Positions 7,140 to 15,807 of a DNA stretch of 64,000 bases are shown here, one piece after another. The first letter of the stretch is position 1. Each line of letters opens with the position of its first letter. Both the position numbers and the translations under genes were made by a program. The notes under the pieces are model-generated. The model made no database searches. It was not told the DNA's origin and worked only from the letters and a program-made list of their open reading frames with translations. The DNA comes from Lachnospiraceae bacterium. Its GTDB lineage: Bacteria > Bacillota > Clostridia > Lachnospirales > Lachnospiraceae. Location: positions 62,001 through 126,000 of the forward strand of contig LR698958.1 in assembly GCA_902381685.1 (NCBI GenBank), given 5' to 3'.

Positions 7140-8714
7140 CTACTTTTTTGAAAAAATATGTTTTAAAAATACATACATTACAATGGCAAAAGCAATCAAA
7201 TATCCAAATGCTCCAAGTGCCGGAATTCCCCAAACCTTTGGTTTCATGTCCGTCGTACAGATAATGCTGGAACTAATCAGAAGCGCCATCACCCAAAGCC
7301 CCATTACAACATTTCTTACAAGTCTCCGCAAAAGTCTCTCCAGTTCCGCAGATGCGTGTAAATCCAGATTAATCTTTGTCTGACCTTTCAAATATCCCTG
7401 TAAAATATCCGAAATCAGAGACGGAATATTCATTGCCTTATGAAAAGACCGGTAAATTGTCTTTCCACTGTTTTTTAATTCTTGTTTCCAGTCTTTTTCT
7501 TTTAACAATTTTCCCGCCATATGTCTGGAGGCAATCTCTACCATATTTAACTCCGGTGCAATGTCCGCAATCACTCCCTCCATATGAGTCAGCCCTCTCG
7601 CAAGCATCGTCAATCCATGAGGCATAATAATTTTATTCTCTTTCATCACTTCCATGAGACTCATCGTCACTTTTGCAATATCAATATTTCCCATTTCTGC
7701 ATTTCCATACTGCGAAAGCAAATTACCGATGCCTTCATACAGACAACTCTGGTCCGGTGCCTCCTTAAAATCTCCAAGTGCCATCACCGCATCTTGAATC
7801 ATACCGATGTCACTCATGGCAATTCCCTCTATTGCCTTTCCTATCAGTTCACGATCCCGCTCCGTTAGGCGTCCCATCATTCCCATATCAATCCAAATAA
7901 TCTTTCCGCCCCGAATCTTTACATTGCCCGGGTGTGGGTCTGCATGAAAAAATCCATCTTCCATCACCTGCTTAATATAATGGTCAACCAATTTAACTCC
8001 TACTTCTTCCAAATCATACCCATCTGCCAAAAGATTCTCTTTATCATCGACGGCATACCCTTCAATATATTCCATAACCAACACATAGTGATTCGTATAC
8101 TCATGGTATAATTTAGGAACACCAACAAAAGCAATATCCTTATTTCTTCGGGCAAATTCTTCCAGATTAGCCGCTTCAGTCAGGAAATTCATCTCTTCTC
8201 TCGTGACAGCCCACAACTCCTCCAGCACCATATCCAAATCCACCATACCTTTTAAACTGACCGGCGGAAGTAATTTCACCGCACGATGTAAGAGCCCTAT
8301 ATCTCTTGCCATCTTATCGTAAATTCCTTTTCGCTGCACTTTCACAACGACTTCTTCACCTGTCTTTAGAAGCGCCTTATGCACCTGCGCAATCGAGGCT
8401 GAGCCAAGTGGTTTTTCATCAATCTTCTCAAAAATTTCTCTCCACGGACAGCCATATGCTCCCTGCAATACCTCCTCCACCTCCGCAAACAACATCGGCG
8501 GCACTTCCGAGCGAAGCCGCATCAACTCGTCACAATATCGTTTCGGCAAAATGTCAGAATGCATGGACATAATTTGTCCTAACTTAATAAATGTTGGTCC
8601 AAGATCTTCCAAAATCAAACGTAATTTTTCCGGAGATACGCCTCTCTTAATATTGTGTTTTCGAAGCACCTCCGTCATTTCTTTCAATCTTTCCTTGTAT
8701 TCCTGCCGATTCAT
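7140..8714 (-). CDS. ABC1/UbiB/AarF family atypical kinase
   Basis: The 524-residue protein carries the atypical kinase-like core of the UbiB/ADCK family. The family-specific KxGQ motif is in TFIKLGQIMSMHSDILP (about residue 45), the Ala-rich loop is GSASIAQVHKA, the nucleotide lysine is in VVVKVQRKG, and HADPHPGNV and the metal-binding DMG of WIDMGMMG follow. Two C-terminal hydrophobic helices (about residues 468-520) anchor it to the membrane. Family members act as ATPases that help lipid or quinone metabolism. It follows dgkA and a phasin-like gene, which suggests a lipid-related membrane role rather than ubiquinone synthesis in this anaerobe (inference). Confidence 0.92.
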   Translation of the reverse strand: MNRQEYKERLKEMTEVLRKHNIKRGVSPEKLRLILEDLGPTFIKLGQIMSMHSDILPKRYCDELMRLRSEVPPMLFAEVEEVLQGAYGCPWREIFEKIDEKPLGSASIAQVHKALLKTGEEVVVKVQRKGIYDKMARDIGLLHRAVKLLPPVSLKGMVDLDMVLEELWAVTREEMNFLTEAANLEEFARRNKDIAFVGVPKLYHEYTNHYVLVMEYIEGYAVDDKENLLADGYDLEEVGVKLVDHYIKQVMEDGFFHADPHPGNVKIRGGKIIWIDMGMMGRLTERDRELIGKAIEGIAMSDIGMIQDAVMALGDFKEAPDQSCLYEGIGNLLSQYGNAEMGNIDIAKVTMSLMEVMKENKIIMPHGLTMLARGLTHMEGVIADIAPELNMVEIASRHMAGKLLKEKDWKQELKNSGKTIYRSFHKAMNIPSLISDILQGYLKGQTKINLDLHASAELERLLRRLVRNVVMGLWVMALLISSSIICTTDMKPKVWGIPALGAFGYLIAFAIVMYVFLKHIFSKK

Positions 8715-8727
8715 CTCTTACATCTTC

Positions 8728-9054
8728 CTATTCTGCCTGTCCATTATCCGACTGTACTTTCTCCATTGAATGAAGTCTTTCTTTCAAAGTCGCAATCTGT
8801 TCCGGTGTCATTTTTTCTAAAAGTTCATCTAATTCTTCCGGTGATGATGGTTTCACTGAAACATTCACATTTTCCTTAACTGTCTTTTTAATATTGTGTT
8901 TTAATTCCTCATTCAGCACCTTGCCCTGCTCTACTGTGAGTTCTCCTTTCTCCACCATATCTTCCAATAATTCTTTTGATTTTTCTGCCGTTGTTGCCAC
9001 TGCGCCAATACCTGCCAATAATAATTTTTTTATGTTTTCTCCGAACCCTTCCAT
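8728..9054 (-). CDS. Phasin-like coiled-coil protein
   Basis: The 108-residue protein begins with a short amphipathic segment, NIKKLLLAGIGAVATTAEK, followed by the helical repeat KELLEDMVEKGELTVEQGKVLNEEL. This is the pattern of the PhaF/phasin-like proteins that commonly sit next to ABC1 kinases in Clostridia. The second half is acidic and helical (PEELDELLEKMTPEQIATLKERL). Family members coat lipid or polymer inclusions or bind membranes through the N-terminal helix, but no polyhydroxyalkanoate genes are seen here. It ends 13 nt before the kinase gene and starts 34 nt after dgkA. Confidence 0.8.
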   Translation of the reverse strand: MEGFGENIKKLLLAGIGAVATTAEKSKELLEDMVEKGELTVEQGKVLNEELKHNIKKTVKENVNVSVKPSSPEELDELLEKMTPEQIATLKERLHSMEKVQSDNGQAE

Positions 9055-9088
9055 AGTGATAACTCCTTTCTCTTTGCAATCTAATTAC

Positions 9089-9460
9089 CTATATGAGTGC
9101 TAAAATTTTAGGGACAAAAATTAAAATTCCCACCCCCGCTGCCATAATTGCTGCAACCAAAACAGCACCTGCTGCCGTATCCTTGGCAAGTTTTGCAAGT
9201 GGTTTTCTCTCTTCCGTAACCAAATCCACCACCGCTTCAATTGCAGTATTGACAAGTTCCAGTGAAAGAATCAGTCCGAATAAAATCAGGCACATACACC
9301 ATTCAACTACTGAAATTCTCACCAAAAATCCTGCTGCCACGACACATAGTATTGCCAAACAATGAATTTTCATGTTCCTTTCTTTCCTGATTCCGGTAAA
9401 AATTCCTTCAAAAGCATATCCAAAACTTTTATATAATGGACTTTTCTTTTCCCTCTTCAT
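9089..9460 (-). CDS. dgkA: Diacylglycerol/undecaprenol kinase
   Basis: The 123-residue integral membrane protein belongs to the DgkA family. It has the cytoplasmic start SFGYAFEGIFTGIRKERNMKIH, three membrane helices and the signature ELVNTAIEAVVDLVTEE that binds Mg-ATP. In Gram-positive bacteria these enzymes phosphorylate undecaprenol or diacylglycerol and so recycle cell-envelope lipid carriers. It is the first gene of the dgkA-phasin-ABC1 kinase run. A TATAAT box lies upstream at 9492-9497 on the minus strand, with only a weak -35 match. Confidence 0.93.
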   Translation of the reverse strand: MKREKKSPLYKSFGYAFEGIFTGIRKERNMKIHCLAILCVVAAGFLVRISVVEWCMCLILFGLILSLELVNTAIEAVVDLVTEERKPLAKLAKDTAAGAVLVAAIMAAGVGILIFVPKILALI

Positions 9461-9604
9461 ACCTTCACCTTCTTGTCCCAGATTTTCTTTTATTATACTA
9501 CAAAAACAACTTTTATCACTATTTTTTAGTTATTTTTCATATTTTTTCTATTTTCACAAAAAAACTCTTGATTTTATAAATTTCTGTATAAAAACGCACA
9601 GAGC

Positions 9605-9832
9605 TTACCTTATGACTTCTCTTCTTAATAACTGAATATCAAGTGTAATTGGTGCAATATGATTAAATGTATCATCATCAAAACACTTAACAACATCTAT
9701 TTTCTCCCGCATGCTATCTGCCTGTTCGGTAAGAGCATTTTTTATATCATTCAAAGAAAAATCTAATAATTTCAAAGATATAATTTGATGAAGTATAACT
9801 AAATTGATATGCTCCCTATCCACTTTTTTGGG
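9605..9832 (-). pseudogene. MerR-like regulator remnant
   Basis: Translation of this strand gives VDREHINLVILHQIISLKLL, then DFSLNDIKNAL and an acidic helical tail ending LLRREVIR. The pattern (D-x-E-x-I...LGFSL-x-E-I-K-x-x-L) matches the second half of a MerR winged-helix domain plus effector helix. The DNA-binding N-terminus is missing: upstream the frame becomes Phe/Ile-rich and non-homologous. It lies next to an intact MerR head on the other strand, in a patch of decayed genes. Confidence 0.45.
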
Positions 9833-9885
9833 TATGAAGAAAAAATTTAGAAATATGGAAAATGGTGTGATTTTTGAAAAAATGC

Positions 9886-9916
9886 TTGACTGTAAACCTT
9901 GTTTATAGCTTATTCT
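9886..9916 (+). promoter_or_regulatory. MerR-type promoter with 19-nt spacer
   Basis: TTGACT (9886-9891) and TATTCT (9911-9916) are 19 nt apart, the long spacing typical of MerR-controlled promoters. The dyad TAAAC-CTT-GTTTA (9893-9905) sits inside the spacer, where a MerR dimer would untwist the DNA. Autoregulation by the downstream gene is inferred. Confidence 0.55.
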
Positions 9917-9953
9917 TAAGATAAAATAGAGCTGCTTGAAAGGGGTGCATAGC

Positions 9954-10295
9954 ATGACTATAAAAGAAGTAGAAGAACAAACAAGTCTGTCTCGTTCTAA
10001 TATTCGTTTTTACGAAAAGGAAAAGCTCATTGAGCCTTCAAGAAATGAAAGTAACGGTTATAAAGATTATTCTGAAAATGATGTGGAAAATATAAAGAAG
10101 ATTGCATATCTGCGTACACTGGGAATTTCTATTGAGGATATACGAAGTATTATATCTGAGAAAGTAACATTGCAGGAAATAATTGAGAAACAGAATGAAG
10201 TATTAAAGAATCAGATTACTAATTTGAACAAGGCGAAACTCATGTGTGAAAAATGCTGGAGGAAAAAAGTATTAGTTATGAAAAATTACAGGTAG
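9954..10295 (+). CDS. MerR family regulator, N-terminal part of a frameshifted gene
   Basis: The frame from the ATG at 9954 (AAGGGG at 9941-9946) encodes a MerR winged helix: MTIKEVEEQTSLSRSNIRFYEKEKLI, then NGYKDYSENDVENIKKIAYLRTLGISIEDI and a dimerisation helix. It stops after 113 residues at 10295. The natural continuation EKMLEEKSISYEKLQVEQYV lies one base out of frame at 10253. Adding one A to the A5 run at 10247-10251 would join both parts into a single protein of about 280 residues with a C-terminal membrane domain. The short form could still dimerise and bind DNA. Replaced-base artefact and true mutation are both possible. Confidence 0.75.
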   Translation: MTIKEVEEQTSLSRSNIRFYEKEKLIEPSRNESNGYKDYSENDVENIKKIAYLRTLGISIEDIRSIISEKVTLQEIIEKQNEVLKNQITNLNKAKLMCEKCWRKKVLVMKNYR

Positions 10296-10798
10296 AACAA
10301 TATGTAACAGAATTGCAGGATTATTGGAAAGATAATCAAACTGTTTTCAAACTAGATTCGGTCAGTTTTTTGTATATATGGGGAAGTATGCTTACTTGGA
10401 CAACTATTACCGCATTATGCTTGATTATTGGGGTTTTGTCTTATTCTAAGTTGCCGACAGAAATTCCGGTACAGTGGAGTAATGGAGTGGCAACATCTTT
10501 AGTAAATAAAAACTGGATTTTTATTTATCCGGTTATATGTATTATAATCCGCTATCTACTGAAATCTTTTATCTATGCGAAATTACAAATGAACAATTAT
10601 TATGGAGAAATTATAACAGAGTATTTGACAAATTATATGTGTTTTATTGTGTTGTCAATAGAAATTTTCTCAATACTTTTTACTTTCGGAGTGGTAAAAA
10701 ATATTGTTATGCTGTTATTTGTGAACACGGTAGTTTTTATTGGATTGTTAGTAGTTGGTTTAACTAAAATGGATTTGAGAGGAAAAGGGGGTTTATGA
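10253..10798 (+). pseudogene. Membrane-domain half of the frameshifted MerR regulator (DUF1648-like)
   Basis: This frame supplies the C-terminal part of the MerR regulator upstream. It has a short linker helix (SYEKLQVEQYVTELQDYW) followed by four hydrophobic segments. The sequence LIIGVLSYSKLPTEIPVQWS matches the DUF1648 pattern seen in SdpI-type membrane proteins. It overlaps the first frame by 43 nt and has no ribosome-binding site of its own at the ATG, which in the repaired reading is the Met of CEKMLEE. A MerR head fused to a membrane-bound sensor would be a one-component membrane regulator. Its stop overlaps the start of a deleted ABC ATPase gene by 4 nt, so the two probably formed an operon. 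Confidence 0.7.
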
Positions 10799-10953
10799 TT
10801 CAGATTTCAAATTTAACTAAAGAATATGGTAAAACGGTTATTTTTTCGAACTTAAACTATACATTTGAACCAAGTTTTTTTAATGAGTTGACGATATATG
10901 AAAAGATAGCCGCATTGCCAAGCTACGTTAAGGCAACCTCCATAATCGCTTGA
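10795..10953 (+). pseudogene. Internally deleted ABC transporter ATPase
   Basis: A 52-residue frame begins at the ATG overlapping the previous stop. It reads IQISNLTKEYGKTVIFSNLNYTFEP, the normal start of an ABC ATPase. It then jumps straight to NELTIYEKI, a segment that normally follows the Walker A loop. The Walker A motif and everything after the Q-loop region are absent, and a stop follows. The protein cannot bind ATP. It marks the remains of a regulator-ABC transporter operon. Confidence 0.65.
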
Positions 10954-11057
10954 TTACCGCCGCTTGTAAATGCCCGTCCATATGGATAGTAACATTAGTT
11001 CATTCTTAAAATATTTTCATAGCATCTAATAGAAGTTATACCGAAAAAATGACGAAA
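10954..11057. other. Stretch without recognised gene
   Basis: Between the ABC remnant and the ppdK terminator no frame with a plausible start and ribosome-binding site is seen. A short minus-strand frame reads YPYGRAFTSGGNQAIMEVAL and may be another gene fragment, but I cannot place it. Confidence 0.4.
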
Positions 11058-11088
11058 AACCCCTTACGCTTTCATTGCGTAAGGGGTT
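11058..11088 (-). terminator. Rho-independent terminator of ppdK
   Basis: Arms AACCCCTTACGC (11058-11069) and GCGTAAGGGGTT (11077-11088) form a 12-bp stem. On the minus strand it is followed by a T-rich tract, 48 nt after the ppdK stop. Confidence 0.88.
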
Positions 11089-11135
11089 CTGTTATTGAAA
11101 CTAATGAAGTTTCTGCACCTGTTATCTATGGTGTA

Positions 11136-13760
11136 TTACTTGTTATTGATAGCAGCCTGTGCAGCAGCTAATCTTGCGATTGGCACACGGAATGGTGAGC
11201 AAGATACATAGTCTAAGCCAATTTTGTGGCAGAATTCTACAGAACTTGGATCTCCACCGTGTTCTCCACAGATACCTACATGAAGGTTTGGATTAACTGG
11301 TTTTCCTAATTTAATAGCAGTTTCCATTAATGTACCTACACCTGTCTGGTCTAATTTAGCAAATGGATCGTTCTCGAAGATTTTTGCATCATAGTAAGCA
11401 TCTAAGAACTTACCAGCATCATCACGAGAGAAACCATATGTCATCTGTGTTAAGTCGTTTGTACCGAAGCAGAAGAAGTCTGCCTGTTTTGCAATCTCAT
11501 CAGCTGTAAGAGCAGCTCTTGGGATTTCAATCATAGTACCAACTTCGTATGCAAGTTCAACACCTGCAGCAGCGATTTCAGCATCTGCTGTTGCTACTAC
11601 CATATCTTTAACATATTTTAATTCTTTAGCATCACATGATAATGGAATCATGATTTCCGGTTTTACTGTCCAGTCGCTGTGTGCTTTCTGAACGTTGATA
11701 GCAGCACGGATAACTGCTCTTGTCTGCATTTTAGCAATTTCAGGATAAGTTACAGCAAGACGAAGTCCTCTGTGTCCCATCATTGGGTTGAATTCATGTA
11801 AAGAATCGATGATTGCTTTAATCTGTTCAACTGTTTTACCCTGAGTATCTGCAAGTTTCTTAATATCTTCTTCAGTTGTTGGTACGAACTCGTGAAGAGG
11901 TGGATCTAAGAAACGGATTGTAACTGGGTGTCCTTCTAATGCTTCGTATAATGCTTCGAAGTCTCCCTGCTGCTCTGGAAGGATTTTTTCAAGAGCTGCT
12001 TCTCTTTCTTCTAATGTTTCAGAACAAATCATTTCACGGAAAGCATCAATTCTGTTTCCTTCAAAGAACATATGCTCTGTACGGCAAAGACCGATACCTT
12101 CTGCACCAAGTTCACGTGCTTTTCTAGCATCTGCTGGTGTATCTGCATTTGTTCTAACTTTTAATGTTCTGTATTTGTCAGCCCAACCCATGATTCTTCC
12201 GAATTCACCAGCGATTGTAGCGTCTACTGTTGGAATAATTCCATCGTAGATGTTACCTGTTGAACCGTCAAGAGAGATAGAATCTCCTTCATGGTATTCT
12301 TTTCCGGCTAATGTAAATTTCTTATTTGCTTCGTCCATTGTGATGTCACCACAACCAGATACACAGCAAGTACCCATACCACGAGCAACTACGGCAGCGT
12401 GAGATGTCATACCACCACGTACTGTTAAGATACCCTGAGCGGCTTTCATACCTTCGATATCTTCCGGTGATGTTTCAAGACGTACAAGAACAACTTTTTC
12501 TCCTCTTTCAGCCCATTCTTTAGCGTCTTCTGCTGTAAATACGATTTTACCGCAAGCAGCTCCCGGAGATGCTCCAAGTGCTTTTGCAACCGGTGCAGCA
12601 GCTTTTAATGCAGCAGCATCAAACTGTGGGTGAAGTAATGTATCTAAGTTACGAGGATCGATCATAGCAACCGCTTTTTCCTCTGTAATCATTCCTTCAT
12701 CTACTAAATCACAAGCAATTTTTAAAGCAGCCTGTGCTGTTCTTTTACCGTTACGTGTCTGTAACATGTAAAGTTTTTTATCTTCAATTGTGAATTCCAT
12801 GTCCTGCATGTCTCTGTAATGATCTTCCAATGTATTACAGATTCCTACGAACTGTTCGTAAACTTCAGGCATAACTTCTTTTAACTGATCAATTTTCTGT
12901 GGTGTACGAACACCGGCAACAACGTCTTCACCCTGAGCGTTCATTAAGAATTCACCCATTAAGTGTTTTTCACCTGTAGCTGGGTCACGAGTAAATGCAA
13001 CACCTGTTCCTGATGTTTCACCCATGTTACCGAATGCCATCATCTGTACGTTAACAGCTGTTCCCCAAGAATATGGGATATCGTTATCACGACGGTAAAC
13101 ATTAGCACGAGGGTTGTCCCAAGAACGGAATACGGCTTTTACTGCTCCCATTAACTGTTCTTTTGGATCAATCGGGAATTCTTCACCGATTTTTTCTTTA
13201 TATTCTGCTTTGAACTGGTTAGCAAGAACTTCTAAGTCTTCTGCTGTAAGGTCTACGTCCTGAGTAATACCTTTTTCTTCTTTCATCTTGTCGATAAGTT
13301 CTTCAAAGTATTTTTTACCTACTTCCATAACTACATCAGAGTACATCTGAATGAATCTTCTGTAGCAGTCCCAAGCCCAACGTGGATTTCCTGATTTTTC
13401 TGCTAATACTTTAACAACTTCTTCATTTAAACCAAGGTTTAAGATAGTATCCATCATACCTGGCATAGATGCTCTTGCTCCTGAACGAACAGATACAAGA
13501 AGTGGATTTTCTTTATCTCCAAATTTCTTTCCAGTAACTTCTTCCATTTTTACGATTGCGTCCATGATTTGTTCCATGATCTCATCGTTGATTTTTCTTC
13601 CGTCCTCATAGTACTGAGTACAAGCATCTGTTGTAATTGTGAACCCTTGTGGTACAGGAAGACCTAATTTAGTCATCTCAGCAAGGTTAGCACCTTTACC
13701 ACCAAGAGTGTTTCTCATGGTTGCGTCACCTTCGGTGAACATATAAACCCATTTTGCCAT
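11136..13760 (-). CDS. ppdK: Pyruvate, phosphate dikinase
   Basis: The 874-residue enzyme interconverts pyruvate, ATP and phosphate with phosphoenolpyruvate, AMP and pyrophosphate. The N-terminal nucleotide-binding domain starts MAKWVYMFTEGDATMRNTLGGKGANLAEM. The swivelling domain carries the phosphorylated histidine in GGMTSHAAVVARGMG (about residue 455). The C-terminal PEP/pyruvate barrel contains GLCRTEHMFF, GTNDLTQMTYGFSRDD and the acid/base cysteine in HVGICGEHGGDP. Length is typical. In anaerobic Firmicutes it often works in the glycolytic direction to save pyrophosphate energy. It is monocistronic, with a promoter at 13851-13879. No PPDK regulatory protein gene is seen nearby. Confidence 0.98.
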   Translation of the reverse strand: MAKWVYMFTEGDATMRNTLGGKGANLAEMTKLGLPVPQGFTITTDACTQYYEDGRKINDEIMEQIMDAIVKMEEVTGKKFGDKENPLLVSVRSGARASMPGMMDTILNLGLNEEVVKVLAEKSGNPRWAWDCYRRFIQMYSDVVMEVGKKYFEELIDKMKEEKGITQDVDLTAEDLEVLANQFKAEYKEKIGEEFPIDPKEQLMGAVKAVFRSWDNPRANVYRRDNDIPYSWGTAVNVQMMAFGNMGETSGTGVAFTRDPATGEKHLMGEFLMNAQGEDVVAGVRTPQKIDQLKEVMPEVYEQFVGICNTLEDHYRDMQDMEFTIEDKKLYMLQTRNGKRTAQAALKIACDLVDEGMITEEKAVAMIDPRNLDTLLHPQFDAAALKAAAPVAKALGASPGAACGKIVFTAEDAKEWAERGEKVVLVRLETSPEDIEGMKAAQGILTVRGGMTSHAAVVARGMGTCCVSGCGDITMDEANKKFTLAGKEYHEGDSISLDGSTGNIYDGIIPTVDATIAGEFGRIMGWADKYRTLKVRTNADTPADARKARELGAEGIGLCRTEHMFFEGNRIDAFREMICSETLEEREAALEKILPEQQGDFEALYEALEGHPVTIRFLDPPLHEFVPTTEEDIKKLADTQGKTVEQIKAIIDSLHEFNPMMGHRGLRLAVTYPEIAKMQTRAVIRAAINVQKAHSDWTVKPEIMIPLSCDAKELKYVKDMVVATADAEIAAAGVELAYEVGTMIEIPRAALTADEIAKQADFFCFGTNDLTQMTYGFSRDDAGKFLDAYYDAKIFENDPFAKLDQTGVGTLMETAIKLGKPVNPNLHVGICGEHGGDPSSVEFCHKIGLDYVSCSPFRVPIARLAAAQAAINNK

Positions 13761-13850
13761 GTCTTTACGACCTCCTACATAATATTTTTTAATAAAAAGG
13801 TTTTCTTCTTATTATTAACATATTGCAATACGATAATCTATCGCACATAT

Positions 13851-13879
13851 ATTTTATACGGTTTGTCAAGGTTCGTCAA
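13851..13879 (-). promoter_or_regulatory. Promoter of ppdK
   Basis: On the minus strand TTGACG (13874-13879) and TAAAAT (13851-13856) are 17 nt apart. A second TTGACA lies 10 nt further downstream because GTCAAGGT is repeated in tandem (13865-13872 and 13875-13882). TSS would lie about 80 nt before the ATG. Confidence 0.6.
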
Positions 13880-13901
13880 GGTCTTTTCGACAGAAAACTA
13901 T

Positions 13902-15197
13902 TTATTTCCCGTTTCTGTATTTGTCCAAAAAAATCACCTTTCCGCCATTTATTCTGGACTCCTCTGCCGCCAATGCACAATAGTGACTTTCCACTGATTG
14001 TTCTACGGAAGTTGTCCGTTTTGTAGCCCCTGTTTCATTTATCAGCATATCTAAAAATTCTTCCACCATTCTGTTATCCCCACCGCCATGTCCGGAAAAA
14101 TCCGTGGCGATTTTAGAGATGTCAATTACCTCTGTGTCTTTCTGTCCAAATACCGTTATTTTGATTGTATTTTCCGTCATATCTGCGATAATTTCACCTT
14201 TTGTCCCCATAAACTTTGCATATCTGCTTCCCGTGGCGGTAAATCCGCACATTGTATGGCTGATTGTAGTCCCGTCCGTCATTTTCATATTCACAATCTG
14301 ATGGTCAACTACATTATTATCGCAATGATACACACACCGTCCATATGGCCCTGTTTTTATCGCTTCCGTAATGGTTTCCACACTAGGGTGCAGCGTCAAT
14401 ACATCTAACGGCCATTCCGTATATCCTGTCTTTGCACCAATCTTATGGTGTTCCAAATAAATTTTCTCCGCATCATACGGACAGTCTTCCCTTGCTTTAC
14501 AGCCGTCCATACAGCGAAGCGCCGCCCCTTTAGGTGCACATTCTTCTTTAAATAAATATGTGTCACCAAATGAAGAAACGGACTCACATGTCTTCCCCGT
14601 CAGCCAAAGAAGTAAATCCATATCATGACAGCACTTCTGTAAAATCATCGGACTTGTCGTCTCCGAATTTCTCCAATTGCCACGCACAAAACTGTGTGCC
14701 TGATGCCAATATCCCACATTTTCAATGGACATTACCGAAACAATATCACCGATAACTCCCGTATCCAAAATGTCTTTTAACTTAGAATAGATTGGGGTGT
14801 AGCGAAGAACATGACACACAATTACCTGTCTGTTGTATTCTTTCGCTACTTTTACAATTTCCCTGCACTCTTCCGGTTTCGGCGAAATCGGTTTTTCAAG
14901 TAAAAGGTGATACCCTTTTTTCAATGCCGGGATCGCCTGCTCTACATGCTGCTTATCCTGCGTGGTTATAAACATAATATCTGCCAGTTTGTCCTGCGCG
15001 ATCAATTCCTCTGCACTGGAAAAACACATTTCTTCCGGTATATGATATTCTTTTGCCACCTCTTGTACTTTTGCAGGATCAATATCCGCAATCGCCACGA
15101 TTTCCATTTTATCCGGAAATAATTTTGCTGTCGGTGCATATGTATCTTTCCCTCTGCTGCCAAGACCTGCAAGTGCCACTTTCATCTTTTTATTCAT
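13902..15197 (-). CDS. Gfo/Idh/MocA family oxidoreductase with a cysteine cluster
   Basis: The start is set at the ATG of MNKKMKVALAGLG because AGGGAGG lies 7 nt upstream; a longer frame has no such site. The 431-residue protein begins with a Rossmann NAD(P)-binding fold (GLGSRGKDTYAP). The EKPIS motif near residue 95 supplies the catalytic lysine of this family, and a C-terminal alpha/beta domain follows. Members oxidise sugars or inositols. An insertion of about 35 residues, around CAPKGAALRCMDGCKAREDC and a following CPYD, has four or five cysteines and could hold a metal. The substrate is unknown. It is monocistronic and lies upstream of the ppdK promoter. Confidence 0.9.
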   Translation of the reverse strand: MNKKMKVALAGLGSRGKDTYAPTAKLFPDKMEIVAIADIDPAKVQEVAKEYHIPEEMCFSSAEELIAQDKLADIMFITTQDKQHVEQAIPALKKGYHLLLEKPISPKPEECREIVKVAKEYNRQVIVCHVLRYTPIYSKLKDILDTGVIGDIVSVMSIENVGYWHQAHSFVRGNWRNSETTSPMILQKCCHDMDLLLWLTGKTCESVSSFGDTYLFKEECAPKGAALRCMDGCKAREDCPYDAEKIYLEHHKIGAKTGYTEWPLDVLTLHPSVETITEAIKTGPYGRCVYHCDNNVVDHQIVNMKMTDGTTISHTMCGFTATGSRYAKFMGTKGEIIADMTENTIKITVFGQKDTEVIDISKIATDFSGHGGGDNRMVEEFLDMLINETGATKRTTSVEQSVESHYCALAAEESRINGGKVIFLDKYRNGK

Positions 15198-15272
15198 AGT
15201 CTTCCTCCCTGTCCTTTTGATAGTTTTTATTATATTCCTTTCATCTCGGACAGGCAACGAAAATATCATCTT

Positions 15273-15803
15273 CTATTCTTCCGTACTTTTCATCTGTTCC
15301 AAATCGTACTGCAATGTCTGGACAACTTCTCCCGGGATTAAATATACTTTCTTTTTTTCTCCCATTGTAAAATAATAATTTTCTCCCGCTCCGTTTCCTA
15401 TATAGCATACTATCTGTTTTCCGTCCTTATCCGTCAAGGTTACGGTATATGTCGGATTATCCAAACCATAGTCTGAAAGTTCATCTCCGCCTTTCAGTTC
15501 ACGTACCGCCTGCAAATCGGAAAACGCTTCCGCAATTGCCGTCACATAACTTTGTGTCAGTTTTGTTTTATCATCTCCTTCCACGTACCATGTATCTTCT
15601 TTTTTCTCAAATCGCAATTCACTGCCGTCCTTTGTATAGGACAATTTCTTCCAGTCGTTGCCCTTTACCAAAGTAATTTTGCTTTTTTCTTTCTCCAAAT
15701 CGTCTTTTTCCTTCTGTACTTTCTGCCAATGCCCGATTCCAAAATAAACGCCAATTAGGAGAATTAAAATTCCAAGTAATATCCATAACGATTTCTTTTT
15801 CAT
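15273..15803 (-). CDS. DUF4340 domain protein, membrane-anchored
   Basis: The 176-residue protein starts at MKKKSLWILLGILILLIGVY, a single N-terminal membrane anchor with a short positive end, followed by an extracytoplasmic domain. Motifs LSYTKDGSELRFEKKEDTWYV, LSDYGLDNPTYTVTL and YYFTMGEKKKVYLI match DUF4340. The start lies 4 nt after the GldG stop. DUF4340 proteins are the usual fourth partner of GldA/F/G-type ABC operons, so it probably acts with that complex at the outer face of the membrane. Its molecular role is unknown. Confidence 0.85.
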   Translation of the reverse strand: MKKKSLWILLGILILLIGVYFGIGHWQKVQKEKDDLEKEKSKITLVKGNDWKKLSYTKDGSELRFEKKEDTWYVEGDDKTKLTQSYVTAIAEAFSDLQAVRELKGGDELSDYGLDNPTYTVTLTDKDGKQIVCYIGNGAGENYYFTMGEKKKVYLIPGEVVQTLQYDLEQMKSTEE

Positions 15804-15807
15804 TTCT

